Source: G963691885 sp963691885
GTDB lineage: Bacteria > Pseudomonadota > Alphaproteobacteria > UBA8366 > Aestuariispiraceae
Assembly: GCA_963691885.1 (NCBI GenBank)
Contig: OY829843.1
Coordinates: 124,001-188,000 of the forward strand
Length of the DNA stretch: 64,000 bases
Reading direction: 5' to 3'
The notes under the pieces are model-generated. The model saw only the letters and a program-made list of their open reading frames with translations, was not told the DNA's origin and ran no database searches. The position numbers and the translations under genes are program-made. Shown here one piece after another: positions 9,321 through 17,252 of the stretch; the stretch's first letter is position 1, and the number at the start of each line of letters is the position of its first letter.

Positions 9321-10243
9321 TGGAACTCTTTCTGACAACCTGGGCCAGTGCCATCCCGGTCTATATGACACCTCTCCTGCTGGCGTCGATCGGGCTGATC
9401 CTCTGCGAAAGGGCAGGAATTCTGAATCTCGGCTCCGAAGGGTTGATGGGTTTTGGTGCCATGGCGGGCGCGGTCGCGGTGTTGAGCGGCTATTCAAGCT
9501 GGTCTGGCCTGGCCATCGGGGCGGTTTCCGGTCTGATCATCGGCATCCCCTTTGCGATCGCCGTTGTCGTTTTACGCGCAAATCATATTCTGGCAGGTCT
9601 CGCTGTCGTGGCAGCGGGGCTTGGTCTGGCAGCAACGATCGGGCGCGACTATGTCCACAAACCGTTTAAGGGTGTCGCCCCCATCGATTTTGGTCCCTTG
9701 GCCGAAATTCCCTATATCGGCGGCTTTTTGTTTAGACAGGAACCGATGGTTTATGGTGCTGTCGTTCTGGCACTTGCCCTTTCCTGGATCTTGGCACGAA
9801 CCAAATTCGGCCTGCGCCTTCGGGCGGTCGGAGAGGATCCTGCGACAGCCGACGCGTCCGGCGTTGATGTTCAGCTGTATCAAATATTGGCGGTGATTGC
9901 GGGCACGATTTTGATCAGTCTTGCCGGGGCTTATCTGTCGGTCATCAGCAGCAAGGTCTATGTCGATGGGATGGTCGCCGGACGGGGTTGGATCGCGATC
10001 GCCCTTGTGGTATTCGCGCAATGGTCACCGGGCCGCGCGATCGGGGGTGCCCTTCTCTTCGCGACGGCGGATTCGCTCATACCGAGGCTCCAGGCCCTGG
10101 GTGTCGAAGTACCCGTCTATATCCTTTCCATGATGCCTTATGCACTGACCATCGTAATTTTGGTTGTGGTTGTCGTAACCCGGCCAGACCGACAGGGCGA
10201 ACCCGGTCATCTTGGCCGCGATTTCATCCGTCAGGACAGATAG
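9320..10243 (+). CDS. BMP-type ABC transporter permease (second)
   Basis: This is the second permease (307 residues, NupQ-like), with the paired family signature C-E-R-A-G-I-L-N-L-G-S-E-G (about residues 29-41) and the G-L-R-L-R-A-V-G-E-D-P-A-T-A-D loop. It starts at a GTG whose first base is the last base of the preceding stop codon (TAGTG), so translation is very likely coupled. It is the last gene of the oxygenase/importer operon. The next gene, an MFS transporter, is convergent and ends 13 bp away. Confidence 0.9.
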   Translation: MELFLTTWASAIPVYMTPLLLASIGLILCERAGILNLGSEGLMGFGAMAGAVAVLSGYSSWSGLAIGAVSGLIIGIPFAIAVVVLRANHILAGLAVVAAGLGLAATIGRDYVHKPFKGVAPIDFGPLAEIPYIGGFLFRQEPMVYGAVVLALALSWILARTKFGLRLRAVGEDPATADASGVDVQLYQILAVIAGTILISLAGAYLSVISSKVYVDGMVAGRGWIAIALVVFAQWSPGRAIGGALLFATADSLIPRLQALGVEVPVYILSMMPYALTIVILVVVVVTRPDRQGEPGHLGRDFIRQDR

Positions 10244-10256
10244 CCATTGGCCTTGC

Positions 10257-11480
10257 TTATTCAGCCGCGCGTGGCGCCGCCGTTGGTTCTGGCAGGCGAT
10301 GGGGCAACAGCGCGACAGCGACCAGGATCCCAACGGATGACACCGCCAGCAGATAGAACAAGATATCAAATCCCCAGTTATGATGGATCCAGGCCAGCAA
10401 CGGCACGACAATCGCCCAAACGGCAAAACTGATAATAAAGCGTGCCCCATAGACCGAAGCCCGCAATTCCGACTTTGCCATTTTCCCGATCATATAATCA
10501 TTGATCGGGATCTGTCCGAATGTTCCCAACATAAACCCCAAAGCAACGGCCACAGCTGTCCAGTCGGTCAGCCCCGGCATGATTGTGAAAAACACGATCT
10601 GGATGCAGGCAACCACGATAAAAACCCGTCTGGGCCCGTGCTTGTCGAGCATCCGACCTACAACAACTTGCGCCAATGAAGCGACAGCAAAGACAATAAA
10701 TGCCAGCCAACCGACCATAGTCGCCGAAGCCGCGATGCCGTCCAGACGTTCGTCAAAAACCTTTGGCAGGGCGAAGGTTGTACCCTGGAAAACAATGCTG
10801 GAGACAGCAGTCGTGAAAAAGATGATGGCCGAAACCCGGATCAACATGGCGCGCCAGTCCGTATCGCTCATCGGCGTTTCCTGGTTTGCCGGGGCCTTCG
10901 CCAGAGAGGCGGTTGCCGCGTTTTTCAATGGCACTCTGTCCCGGTATTGAAAGAAATACCCCAAACCAACCAAAACCGAGAAGGCACCCGGAATCCAGAA
11001 CGCTGCCCGCCAATCCACCTGATCGATCAGAAAACCGGTCATCAGCGCTGCACTGGCAACCCCCATATTGCCCCAGACCCCGTTTACAGCGATATCCAGC
11101 CCCATGGATTTCCCGCCGCGCGCAATCATCGCCAGCCCAACCGGGTGATAAATCGCAGCAAACATGCCAATTGCGAAGAGACCGATGGCAATCTCGATCG
11201 GGGTCTCCGCCGTGGAGGTCGCAATGGCGGCAAATCCGATGCCGATAAAAAACCCCACCATCATCCCCTCCCGGCTCCACCTGTCAGCGAGCCAGCCGGA
11301 CGGCAAGGAAAACAACCCAAAGGCCACAAGACCGGGCGTCGCATAGGGAATGAGTTCGGCGTAGGTCAGTCCCCATTCCTTCGCCAGGACGAGGGCCGCA
11401 GCCGTGGCAAAAACCAGCAGAAAGAGATGGTCAAGCAAATGACCGATATTGAGATAGAGGAAGTGTCTGCGATCTTCCAA
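10257..11480 (-). CDS. MFS transporter, Fsr (fosmidomycin resistance)-like
   Basis: The 407-residue protein has about 12 hydrophobic spans and the Fsr-type motif A-A-I-Y-H-P-V-G-L-A-M-I (near residue 110). The N-terminal L-N-I-G-H-L-L-D-H-L-F segment is also typical of that branch of the major facilitator superfamily. It starts at a TTG preceded by GGGGAG at good spacing; no in-frame ATG is better placed. The family exports drugs or metabolites by proton antiport, but the substrate cannot be predicted. It lies downstream of the MsrQ-like gene on the same strand, with a hairpin between them. Confidence 0.85.
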   Translation of the reverse strand: MEDRRHFLYLNIGHLLDHLFLLVFATAAALVLAKEWGLTYAELIPYATPGLVAFGLFSLPSGWLADRWSREGMMVGFFIGIGFAAIATSTAETPIEIAIGLFAIGMFAAIYHPVGLAMIARGGKSMGLDIAVNGVWGNMGVASAALMTGFLIDQVDWRAAFWIPGAFSVLVGLGYFFQYRDRVPLKNAATASLAKAPANQETPMSDTDWRAMLIRVSAIIFFTTAVSSIVFQGTTFALPKVFDERLDGIAASATMVGWLAFIVFAVASLAQVVVGRMLDKHGPRRVFIVVACIQIVFFTIMPGLTDWTAVAVALGFMLGTFGQIPINDYMIGKMAKSELRASVYGARFIISFAVWAIVVPLLAWIHHNWGFDILFYLLAVSSVGILVAVALLPHRLPEPTAAPRAAE

Positions 11481-11514
11481 GTCAGGCGCTCCCCATAGTA
11501 CCGCAACGGGCGAC

Positions 11515-11547
11515 GGCGGTTATTGGTTTTAAAACACCATAACCGCC
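11515..11547 (-). terminator. Hairpin between msrQ-like and MFS genes
   Basis: A GC-rich arm (GGCGGTTAT then GGT) pairs with ACCATAACCGCC around an A/T-rich loop, with one bulged base. It lies 42 bp after the MsrQ-like stop codon and 35 bp before the MFS start. No clear T-run follows on the minus strand, so terminator function is uncertain. It could act as a processing or attenuation hairpin. Confidence 0.4.
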
Positions 11548-11588
11548 GCAACCTCTCTCAGGTCAAGATGAAAAGCGCAGACTGACCC

Positions 11589-12206
11589 TTAGGCCACTGC
11601 TTGTCTTGCTTCTCGGGCCTGTGCCACCGCTGCAAGCCGCAGGTTGTGCTTAATGCGATACCATTCCAGGGCGGCAAGCGGGACGAAGTGCGCCAGGGCC
11701 GGTCCCAGCTCATATTCGATGAAGATCCAGTGCAGAAGCGTGGCGACAGCCGCCGGGTATACAAAGCGCTGCAATGTCTTCCATTGTCGTCCCAAGGCGC
11801 GGATTGATGCGTTATTCGAGGTCAGTGCAAGCGGCACAAAGATTACGAAGGCCAACCAACCTGTCCAAATTCCAAACACGGTAAATTCTGCGGCGACGGC
11901 GGACAGCGATCCCAAATCAAGCATGTAATAAAGGGTATGAAGCGCCGCATATCCAAATGCCGCAACCCCCAGATAGCGTCGACGCTGCATTAACCAGCGT
12001 ATGGGCCGGGCTTTGGGACAAATCATGCGCAAGGGCGTCAGCATCATGGCGATGATCATAAAACGGGCCGAGAATTCCCCGGTCGGATGCAGCATCTCCT
12101 CCAGATCGGCACCGGCGAAGGCGGCACTGATCGTGCCAATGGCGGGTAGGGTCAGTAGTGTCCAAAAGAAATAGGGAGAATTCAGAACTGATTTCAGATT
12201 TGTCAT
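11589..12206 (-). CDS. MsrQ/YedZ-like ferric-reductase-like haem membrane protein
   Basis: The 205-residue polytopic protein has the ferric-reductase-like transmembrane domain of MsrQ. Several membrane spans carry putative haem histidines in A-A-L-H-T-L-Y-Y and A-T-L-L-H-W-I-F, with R-R-Y-L-G-V-A-A-F-G-Y before the first. MsrQ passes electrons from the membrane to the periplasmic methionine sulfoxide reductase MsrP. No msrP gene is present beside it, so it may serve MsrP encoded elsewhere or another acceptor. The start at 12206 has only a weak ribosome site. A 125-bp gap separates it from the end of the beta-galactosidase gene. Confidence 0.8.
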   Translation of the reverse strand: MTNLKSVLNSPYFFWTLLTLPAIGTISAAFAGADLEEMLHPTGEFSARFMIIAMMLTPLRMICPKARPIRWLMQRRRYLGVAAFGYAALHTLYYMLDLGSLSAVAAEFTVFGIWTGWLAFVIFVPLALTSNNASIRALGRQWKTLQRFVYPAAVATLLHWIFIEYELGPALAHFVPLAALEWYRIKHNLRLAAVAQAREARQAVA

Positions 12207-12330
12207 TGCTTTGTCCCGGACGGTTCATGGTCGAACAGAGTAAGTTCAGGACGTATTTTTAGCCGGAGCTTGTATCCCAACTGTGTCAGCGGGACCGGAA
12301 AAGTGTAACAAAATGTATCAGACAGGTTTG

Positions 12331-14213
12331 CTACAGCGACAGGAAAGCGACGCCCGCCGGTTCAATCTCTAAACCATCGAAGCGTTCAGCTTCCGGTCCA
12401 TAATTGAACAGATACCGGGTCATGCCGTCATGTCTGGTTCTAAGGGACCCGGGCAATGACAGTGCCGCAATCCCCTCTGCCGCGCAGGCCGTACCAAGCA
12501 ATGTGTTGACAAGACCATCGTCAGGCCATCCCGCTACATAATGGTGCTTTCTGTTGGACATCACAGCCGGGAACCCGTCTCCATCCGATAGCGTGACCGT
12601 CGCTGTTCCTTCAAGGCGCTCGGACCAATTAATATAGGAACCCGCATTCCCAAGATCACGCCTGGCCCCAGGCCTAAGACTTTCCACAAAGGAAACCGTG
12701 CAGTCCATATCGGGTATGCCGGGCGGCAATGGTAATGGAATTGCGTGGTCTGGAGTTCGCGAGCCAAAGCGTGGTCCCAACAATGCAGTACCTTCAAAGG
12801 AGGGGAGAGAGGACAGGAACCCAGCGGATGGGGCCATCAGACCAGGTGCAAGGATAAGTTTGTATTGCGCGAGATCCGTAAATCCGGGCCCGACGATATC
12901 CACGTTCAATCCGAGGCGGCGCAAACCTTTGTACCAGGTAAAGACCAGATCGAAATATGAGAAAGAGGCACCCTGCGGCTGTGTCTGATACCCCCAGGCG
13001 GATGCATAATCGAAAACAAGGGCTGCATCCCCAACCGGCGTTTCAACATCTGGTCGATCAGGCAGCTCTTCAATCACTTTGCGGATTTCATCAGCCGCCG
13101 GTGCTTCTACCCCATCAGGACGGTGCAAGCCGGAATGCATTTGTTCCTGCCCGAACCGTGCCTGCCGCCAGCGAAAATAACTGACCATCTCTGCGCCATG
13201 GGCAAAAGCCTCCCAGGTCCAAAGGCGGACCATGCCAGGTAAAGGTGCGGGATTGTACGGGGCCCAATTCACCGGGCCCGGCTGCTGCTCCATGATCCAC
13301 CAGCGCCCTTTTCCAACAGTGCGGTAAAGATCATGATGGAAAGCCTGATAATCCGGGTCCCCCTGTCTCATAAACCTGAACTTATGGTCGTCATCCGCCG
13401 TGACCCGATCTTCGAGAAAACCCAGCGGGTAGCTATCCCAACTGGCAATGTCCAGACCCTCGCCAAGCTTGAAGTGATCGAACCCCAACTCGGTTCCCAT
13501 ATAATTGTGCAGTATCGGTCGGTCGCTGTGCTTGCGGATTATTTCCGTCTGGATGGCGTCAAAGCTAACAACCTGATCGGAACTGAACCGGCGAAAGGCC
13601 AGCCAATGTGCAGGACTGGCTTCGGTCACCGTCAGGTTGGGCAGATCAATCTGGTCAAATCGATCATACCGCATGGACCAGAAATCATTGCCCCATGCCT
13701 CGTTCAAATCATCGATGGAGAGATACCGTTCCTGCAACCATACTCTGAACGCCGCCAAAGCAGACGGGCTAAAGGACAGGGTTGTGCCATGGCAGCCATA
13801 TTCATTATCTGTCTGCCACGCCTGAACGGTCGGATGATCGCCATAATGGCCCGCCAGCATTGTGACGATCCGGGCCGCCTCCTGACGATAGCCTTCATGA
13901 CTGAAGCAATAATGCCGCCTGGATCCGAACCCCCTTGTTTGACCGTCCCGATCAACGGCCAGCATGTCCGGGTGGCGATCCAGCATCCAGCGCGGTGGGG
14001 TAGCAGTCGGCGTTCCGAGGATCACTTTCAGACCCTGTCCGCCCAAGATCTCAATCGCGCGGTCCAGCCAGTCGAAACTAAGATTGCCCGGCGTTGGCTC
14101 CAGATGGGTCCAGGCAAATTCGCCGATCCGAACCCAGCTTAATCCCAACGCCGCCATGCGTTCCGCATCATCCTGCCATTGTGACTGCGGCCATTGTTCG
14201 GGGTAATAGCAAA
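12331..14213 (-). CDS. Glycoside hydrolase family 42 beta-galactosidase, 5' end removed by IS element
   Basis: The frame reads as a GH42 beta-galactosidase up to the very edge of the IS. The first native residues at the junction are C-Y-Y-P-E-Q-W-P, which in intact GH42 proteins lie about ten residues after the start. The start codon and about ten codons are therefore missing. The first usable ATG is at 14157, 19 codons inside. The catalytic acid/base is visible in W-Q-T-D-N-E-Y-G and the nucleophile in W-I-M-E-Q-Q-P-G. The trimerisation/Rossmann-like C-terminal domain is present. From 14157 the product would be 608 residues. It may survive as a shortened protein, but loss of the first strand of the TIM barrel makes normal activity doubtful. 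Confidence 0.85.
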
Positions 14214-14225
14214 TGTCTAGCCCCC
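14214..14225. repeat. IS left terminal inverted repeat
   Basis: TGTCTAGCCCCC matches the right-end repeat at 11 of 12 positions. It lies next to the truncated beta-galactosidase frame. Confidence 0.8.
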
Positions 14226-14999
14226 ACTTTCTAGGCCACTGATTTGGCGTTTCTCTATTAAGGTTTCAGGGACTGGTGGCCTCATATTAAGAGCGTGATG
14301 TGGCCGTATCCTGTTATACTGCCTTAGCCAGGAGTTGATTGCGATCTGAGCCTGTCGTGTCGTGTGGAACCACTCGGCGTTCAGTACCTCTCGACGCAGT
14401 GTTCCATTGAAGCGTTCGTTGTATCCGTTTTCCCAGGGACTACCAGGATAGATCTGGATCGGTGTCACGCCAACGTTCCGGAGCCACGCTTGTAGGTTTG
14501 CCGCGATGAACTCCGGGCCATTGTCCGAGCGGATATAGCTGGGCTTCCCTCGCTCCAGGATAAGTGGGTAAAGAGCTTCTAGGACATCATTGGCGTTCAT
14601 CCGGCTTCTGACAGAAACGCAGAGAGCTTCACGTGTGTATTCATCCAGCACAGTCAGCATCTTGTAGGCCCGGCCATTGCTGAGCTTGTCGTGCACAAAG
14701 TCGACCGACCAGATGTGATTAGAGTACTGGGGTCGCAGCCGAATGACGGAGCTATCTTTGAGATACAGGCGCTTGCGTTTCTTATGACGCGCCGGAAGCT
14801 GTAGCCCTTCTTCGCGCCACAATCGTTCAACCGTCTTGTGATTGACCAACCAGCCTTCGATGCGAAGAAGCTGAGCGATCTTGCGGTATCCGTATCGGTC
14901 GTATTGCTTGGCCAGCCGGATGACTGCAAGGCGCAGATCTTCTTCGTTGTTCTTCAGTACTGCTTTGTACTGATGTGTTGAGCGATTGACGCCAATCAC
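14217..14999 (-). CDS. IS3-family transposase OrfB (DDE integrase domain)
   Basis: This 260-codon frame carries the rve integrase catalytic core. The acidic triad is visible as D in W-S-V-D-F-V-H-D, D in I-R-S-D-N-G-P-E-F, and E in W-E-N-G-Y-N-E-R-F. An HTH_21-like segment (Y-G-Y-R-K-I-A-Q-L-L) precedes it. The listed start is a GTG, but the frame is open upstream through the orfA overlap. The natural product is probably an OrfAB fusion made by -1 frameshifting at 15089-15095. The stop codon lies inside the left terminal repeat. Confidence 0.92.
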   Translation of the reverse strand: MIGVNRSTHQYKAVLKNNEEDLRLAVIRLAKQYDRYGYRKIAQLLRIEGWLVNHKTVERLWREEGLQLPARHKKRKRLYLKDSSVIRLRPQYSNHIWSVDFVHDKLSNGRAYKMLTVLDEYTREALCVSVRSRMNANDVLEALYPLILERGKPSYIRSDNGPEFIAANLQAWLRNVGVTPIQIYPGSPWENGYNERFNGTLRREVLNAEWFHTTRQAQIAINSWLRQYNRIRPHHALNMRPPVPETLIEKRQISGLESGG

Positions 15000-15073
15000 C
15001 TGACATGTACGTCGCTCGGATGTCCCCAGCTTCTGACGAGTATGAATGATGGCCTGACGAAGCTGATCAATGC

Positions 15074-15361
15074 TCAGGCCTTGGGCTTTAAAAAATCAAG
15101 GCTCTCCTTGAGGATCAGCTTATCCAACTCCAGTTCCGCCACGATTTTCTTCAATCGACTATTCTCTTTCTGGAGTGCCTTCATCTCAGAAAGTTGCGAT
15201 CGACCCATACCGCCAAACTTCTTACGCCAGGTGTAATAGGTTGCGTCACTGATGCCAGCTGATCGACACGCCGTCGGCACATCAACGCCTGTCGCTAAAT
15301 GAACTTCAATCTCTCGAAGAAGACGCAAAACATCCTCATCCGAATAACGCTTCCGTGCCAT
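15074..15361 (-). CDS. IS3-family transposase OrfA (helix-turn-helix)
   Basis: This 95-residue protein has an N-terminal HTH_Tnp_1 domain (R-Y-S-D-E-D-V-L-R-L-L-R-E, then S-D-A-T-Y-Y-T-W-R-K-K-F-G-G-M). A leucine-zipper-like C-terminal part (L-Q-K-E-N-S-R-L-K-K-I-V-A-E-L) is typical of IS407-group OrfA. I place the start at the ATG at 15361 behind GGAGG rather than the TTG five codons earlier. OrfA binds the terminal repeats and, fused to OrfB by frameshifting, makes the active transposase. Confidence 0.9.
   Translation of the reverse strand: MARKRYSDEDVLRLLREIEVHLATGVDVPTACRSAGISDATYYTWRKKFGGMGRSQLSEMKALQKENSRLKKIVAELELDKLILKESLDFLKPKA
15089..15095 (-). other. Programmed -1 frameshift site (T TTT TTA) for OrfAB
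   Basis: On the coding strand the orfA frame reads GAT TTT TTA AAG shortly before its stop. T TTT TTA is an ideal X-XXY-YYZ slippery heptamer in the correct phase. After a -1 shift the frame continues without stop into orfB (A-Q-G-L-S-I-D-Q-L-R and onward). This supports a single fusion transposase. Confidence 0.75.
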
Positions 15362-16419
15362 CAATAAACCCTCCAAAGCTAACCAAAGAATGGCACAGTT
15401 TTAGGGGGGCAAGACACCATGGGGTTGATCTGACAATCCATGATGGTGAGTTTTGTGTCTTTGTCGGGCCGTCCGGTTGTGGAAAGTCCACCCTGCTGCG
15501 CATGGTCGCCGGGCTGGAGGAAACCAGCGACGGCATCATCGAAATTGGCCAGCGTGAGGTCACCCATATGGACCCGGCAGACCGCGGCGTTGCGATGGTG
15601 TTTCAGACCTACGCGCTTTACCCGCATATGACCGTTGAAGAGAATATGGGCTTCGGTCTGAAGATGACGGGACATCCGGCGTCTGAGGTTCAGGAGAAAG
15701 TGGCAAAGGCCGCAGCGGTTCTTAAACTTGAACCATACCTGAAACGTCGTCCCAAGGCCCTTTCGGGCGGGCAAAGGCAACGCGTCGCCATCGGTCGCGC
15801 CATTGTGCGCGGGCCGGAGGTTTTCCTGCTGGACGAGCCGCTATCAAACCTGGATGCAGAGCTCCGCGTCGATATGCGGGTTGAGATCGCGCGCCTGCAT
15901 AAGGAAATCGGCGCGACCATGATCTATGTGACCCATGATCAGGTTGAAGCGATGACACTGGCCGACAAAATTGTGGTGCTGCGGGCCGGCAGGATCGAAC
16001 AGGTCGGCGCACCACTGCAGCTTTACGAGAACCCCCAGAATATGTTTGTGGCCGGCTTCATCGGAAGCCCGTCTATGAACTTTGTTTCGGGACAGCCAAG
16101 TGGCGACGGGGTCATGGCCCCCGGCCTGTCATCCGGACCGCTTTCGGTTTCAGCGAACCTGTCCAGCGCTGGTTCCAATCTGATGATTGGCTTGCGCCCC
16201 CAGGACATCACCCTGGATGAAGCAGGTTCCACACACCGTGTTGATCTGACAGAGCATTTAGGTGGGGTCGCCTATGCCTATCTGACCGCTGAAACGGGCG
16301 AGAAAATTGTTGCCGAGTTTCGCGGCAAGAACATTCCGGAAAACGGATCGACGATCGGCCTGTCATTCCAGAACGAGTCTCTGCATGTATTTGATGCGGG
16401 CACTGAACAGCGTCTGTAA
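15355..16419 (+). CDS. UgpC/MsmK-type sugar ABC transporter ATPase, native 5' end replaced by IS sequence
   Basis: The native frame begins at the IS right end in H-G-V-D-L-T-I-H-D-G-E-F, normally about residue 20 in this family. Intact motifs follow: Walker A G-P-S-G-C-G-K-S-T, signature L-S-G-G-Q-R-Q-R-V, Walker B V-F-L-L-D-E-P-L-S-N-L-D, the H-loop in Y-V-T-H-D-Q, and a C-terminal TOBE region. The native start and first strand, including the aromatic A-loop residue that stacks on ATP, are gone. A GTG at 15355 inside the IS is in frame and would supply 21 foreign residues of similar length. No permease or binding protein is adjacent, so the transporter is orphaned. A functional product is uncertain. 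Confidence 0.85.
   Translation: MPSINPPKLTKEWHSFRGARHHGVDLTIHDGEFCVFVGPSGCGKSTLLRMVAGLEETSDGIIEIGQREVTHMDPADRGVAMVFQTYALYPHMTVEENMGFGLKMTGHPASEVQEKVAKAAAVLKLEPYLKRRPKALSGGQRQRVAIGRAIVRGPEVFLLDEPLSNLDAELRVDMRVEIARLHKEIGATMIYVTHDQVEAMTLADKIVVLRAGRIEQVGAPLQLYENPQNMFVAGFIGSPSMNFVSGQPSGDGVMAPGLSSGPLSVSANLSSAGSNLMIGLRPQDITLDEAGSTHRVDLTEHLGGVAYAYLTAETGEKIVAEFRGKNIPENGSTIGLSFQNESLHVFDAGTEQRL
15405..15416. repeat. IS right terminal inverted repeat
   Basis: The complement reads TGTCTTGCCCCC, pairing with the left repeat at 11 of 12 positions. The ABC ATPase reading frame begins immediately beyond it. Confidence 0.8.
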
Positions 16420-16424
16420 CAGGA

Positions 16425-17252
16425 CTATTTTCTGAAAGTATCAAAGATCCTTTTGGCCGCTTCCGCGACCGGGGCTTCTGTGGCCTTAAGGATGGAAATC
16501 CGGTCAAACACGTCCGGGTCATCCGTCAGCTTCGCTCGCAATGCCGATCCGAAGGTTTGGCGCAACTCAGTGCCCATGTTGAATTTACAGACCGATGTCT
16601 TGTGGGCCAAATGGTGCCGCATGTCCCCTGGGATGCCAGACCCCCCATGCAACACCAGCGGAATTGAGGTTACCGCCTCAATCGCGGCAAGGGCATCAAG
16701 ATCAATCCGGGCTGCTGTCGACTTCTGCAGGTGAACATTGCCGATCGAGATCGCCATGGCATCAACGCCGGTTTCGCGCTCAAACCGCGCCGCGTCTTCC
16801 GGCAAGGTTCGAGACGACGCCTCCGATTCTGCATAACCGACAAATCCGATTTCCCCTTCACAAGAGACACCGGATTTATGCGCCAGTTCTGCCACCGCCG
16901 CTGTTTCTTCTATGTTTTGCCCCAGCGGTTTTCGCGACCCGTCATACATGACAGAGGTAAAGCCATGGTGAATCGCCTCGCGACATTCATCCAACAGTGT
17001 CCCGTGATCCAGATGGGTGACCACCGGAACCGTCGCCTGCTCTGCAAGGGTCGTGAACATTGCGGCCAATACCGGCAAGGGCGTATGCGCGCGACATCCG
17101 GGGCCCGCCTGCAGGATAACAGGGACGCCAGCGTCCTCCGCTGCCTCGGTATAGGCCCTGGCATCTTCCCACCCCAGGACCACAAGCCCTGCAACCGCAA
17201 ACCCTTCCTCCAGGGCCGGTTGCAGAACCTGCGATAGGGTGGCCAGCGTCAC
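16425..17252 (-). CDS. iolJ: Class II fructose-bisphosphate-aldolase family protein, IolJ-like
   Basis: The 275-residue protein has the class II aldolase TIM-barrel pattern. Zinc-site histidines are visible in V-T-H-L-D-H-G and L-V-L-H-G-G-S-G-I-P. The C-E-G-E-I-G-F-V-G segment and a C-terminal phosphate-binding region (F-N-M-G-T-E-L-R) are also present. As the last gene of an iolD-iolC-iolB run it most likely cleaves 2-deoxy-5-keto-gluconate 6-phosphate to dihydroxyacetone phosphate and malonate semialdehyde. It starts at a GTG overlapping the iolB stop (GTGA), which indicates coupling. A general fructose-bisphosphate or tagatose aldolase role is possible but less likely in this context. Confidence 0.85.
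   Translation of the reverse strand: MTLATLSQVLQPALEEGFAVAGLVVLGWEDARAYTEAAEDAGVPVILQAGPGCRAHTPLPVLAAMFTTLAEQATVPVVTHLDHGTLLDECREAIHHGFTSVMYDGSRKPLGQNIEETAAVAELAHKSGVSCEGEIGFVGYAESEASSRTLPEDAARFERETGVDAMAISIGNVHLQKSTAARIDLDALAAIEAVTSIPLVLHGGSGIPGDMRHHLAHKTSVCKFNMGTELRQTFGSALRAKLTDDPDVFDRISILKATEAPVAEAAKRIFDTFRK

Larger units (their letters stand above)
14214..15416 (-). mobile_element. IS3-family insertion sequence (IS407-like group), 1203 bp
   Basis: The element is bounded by imperfect terminal inverted repeats (TGTCTAGCCCCC at the left, TGTCTTGCCCCC on the other strand at the right) and the TG...CA ends usual for IS3. It carries orfA and orfB in overlapping frames. Flanking bases are CAAA on the left and CCAT on the right, so no target-site duplication is present. 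Coding sequence of two different divergent genes runs right up to both ends. The element seems intact and could still move. Confidence 0.9.

Noticed and set aside
14210..15420. Target-site duplication of the IS element
   Set aside because: The four bases outside each end (CAAA and CCAT) do not match, and shifting the ends by one or two bases does not create a duplication.
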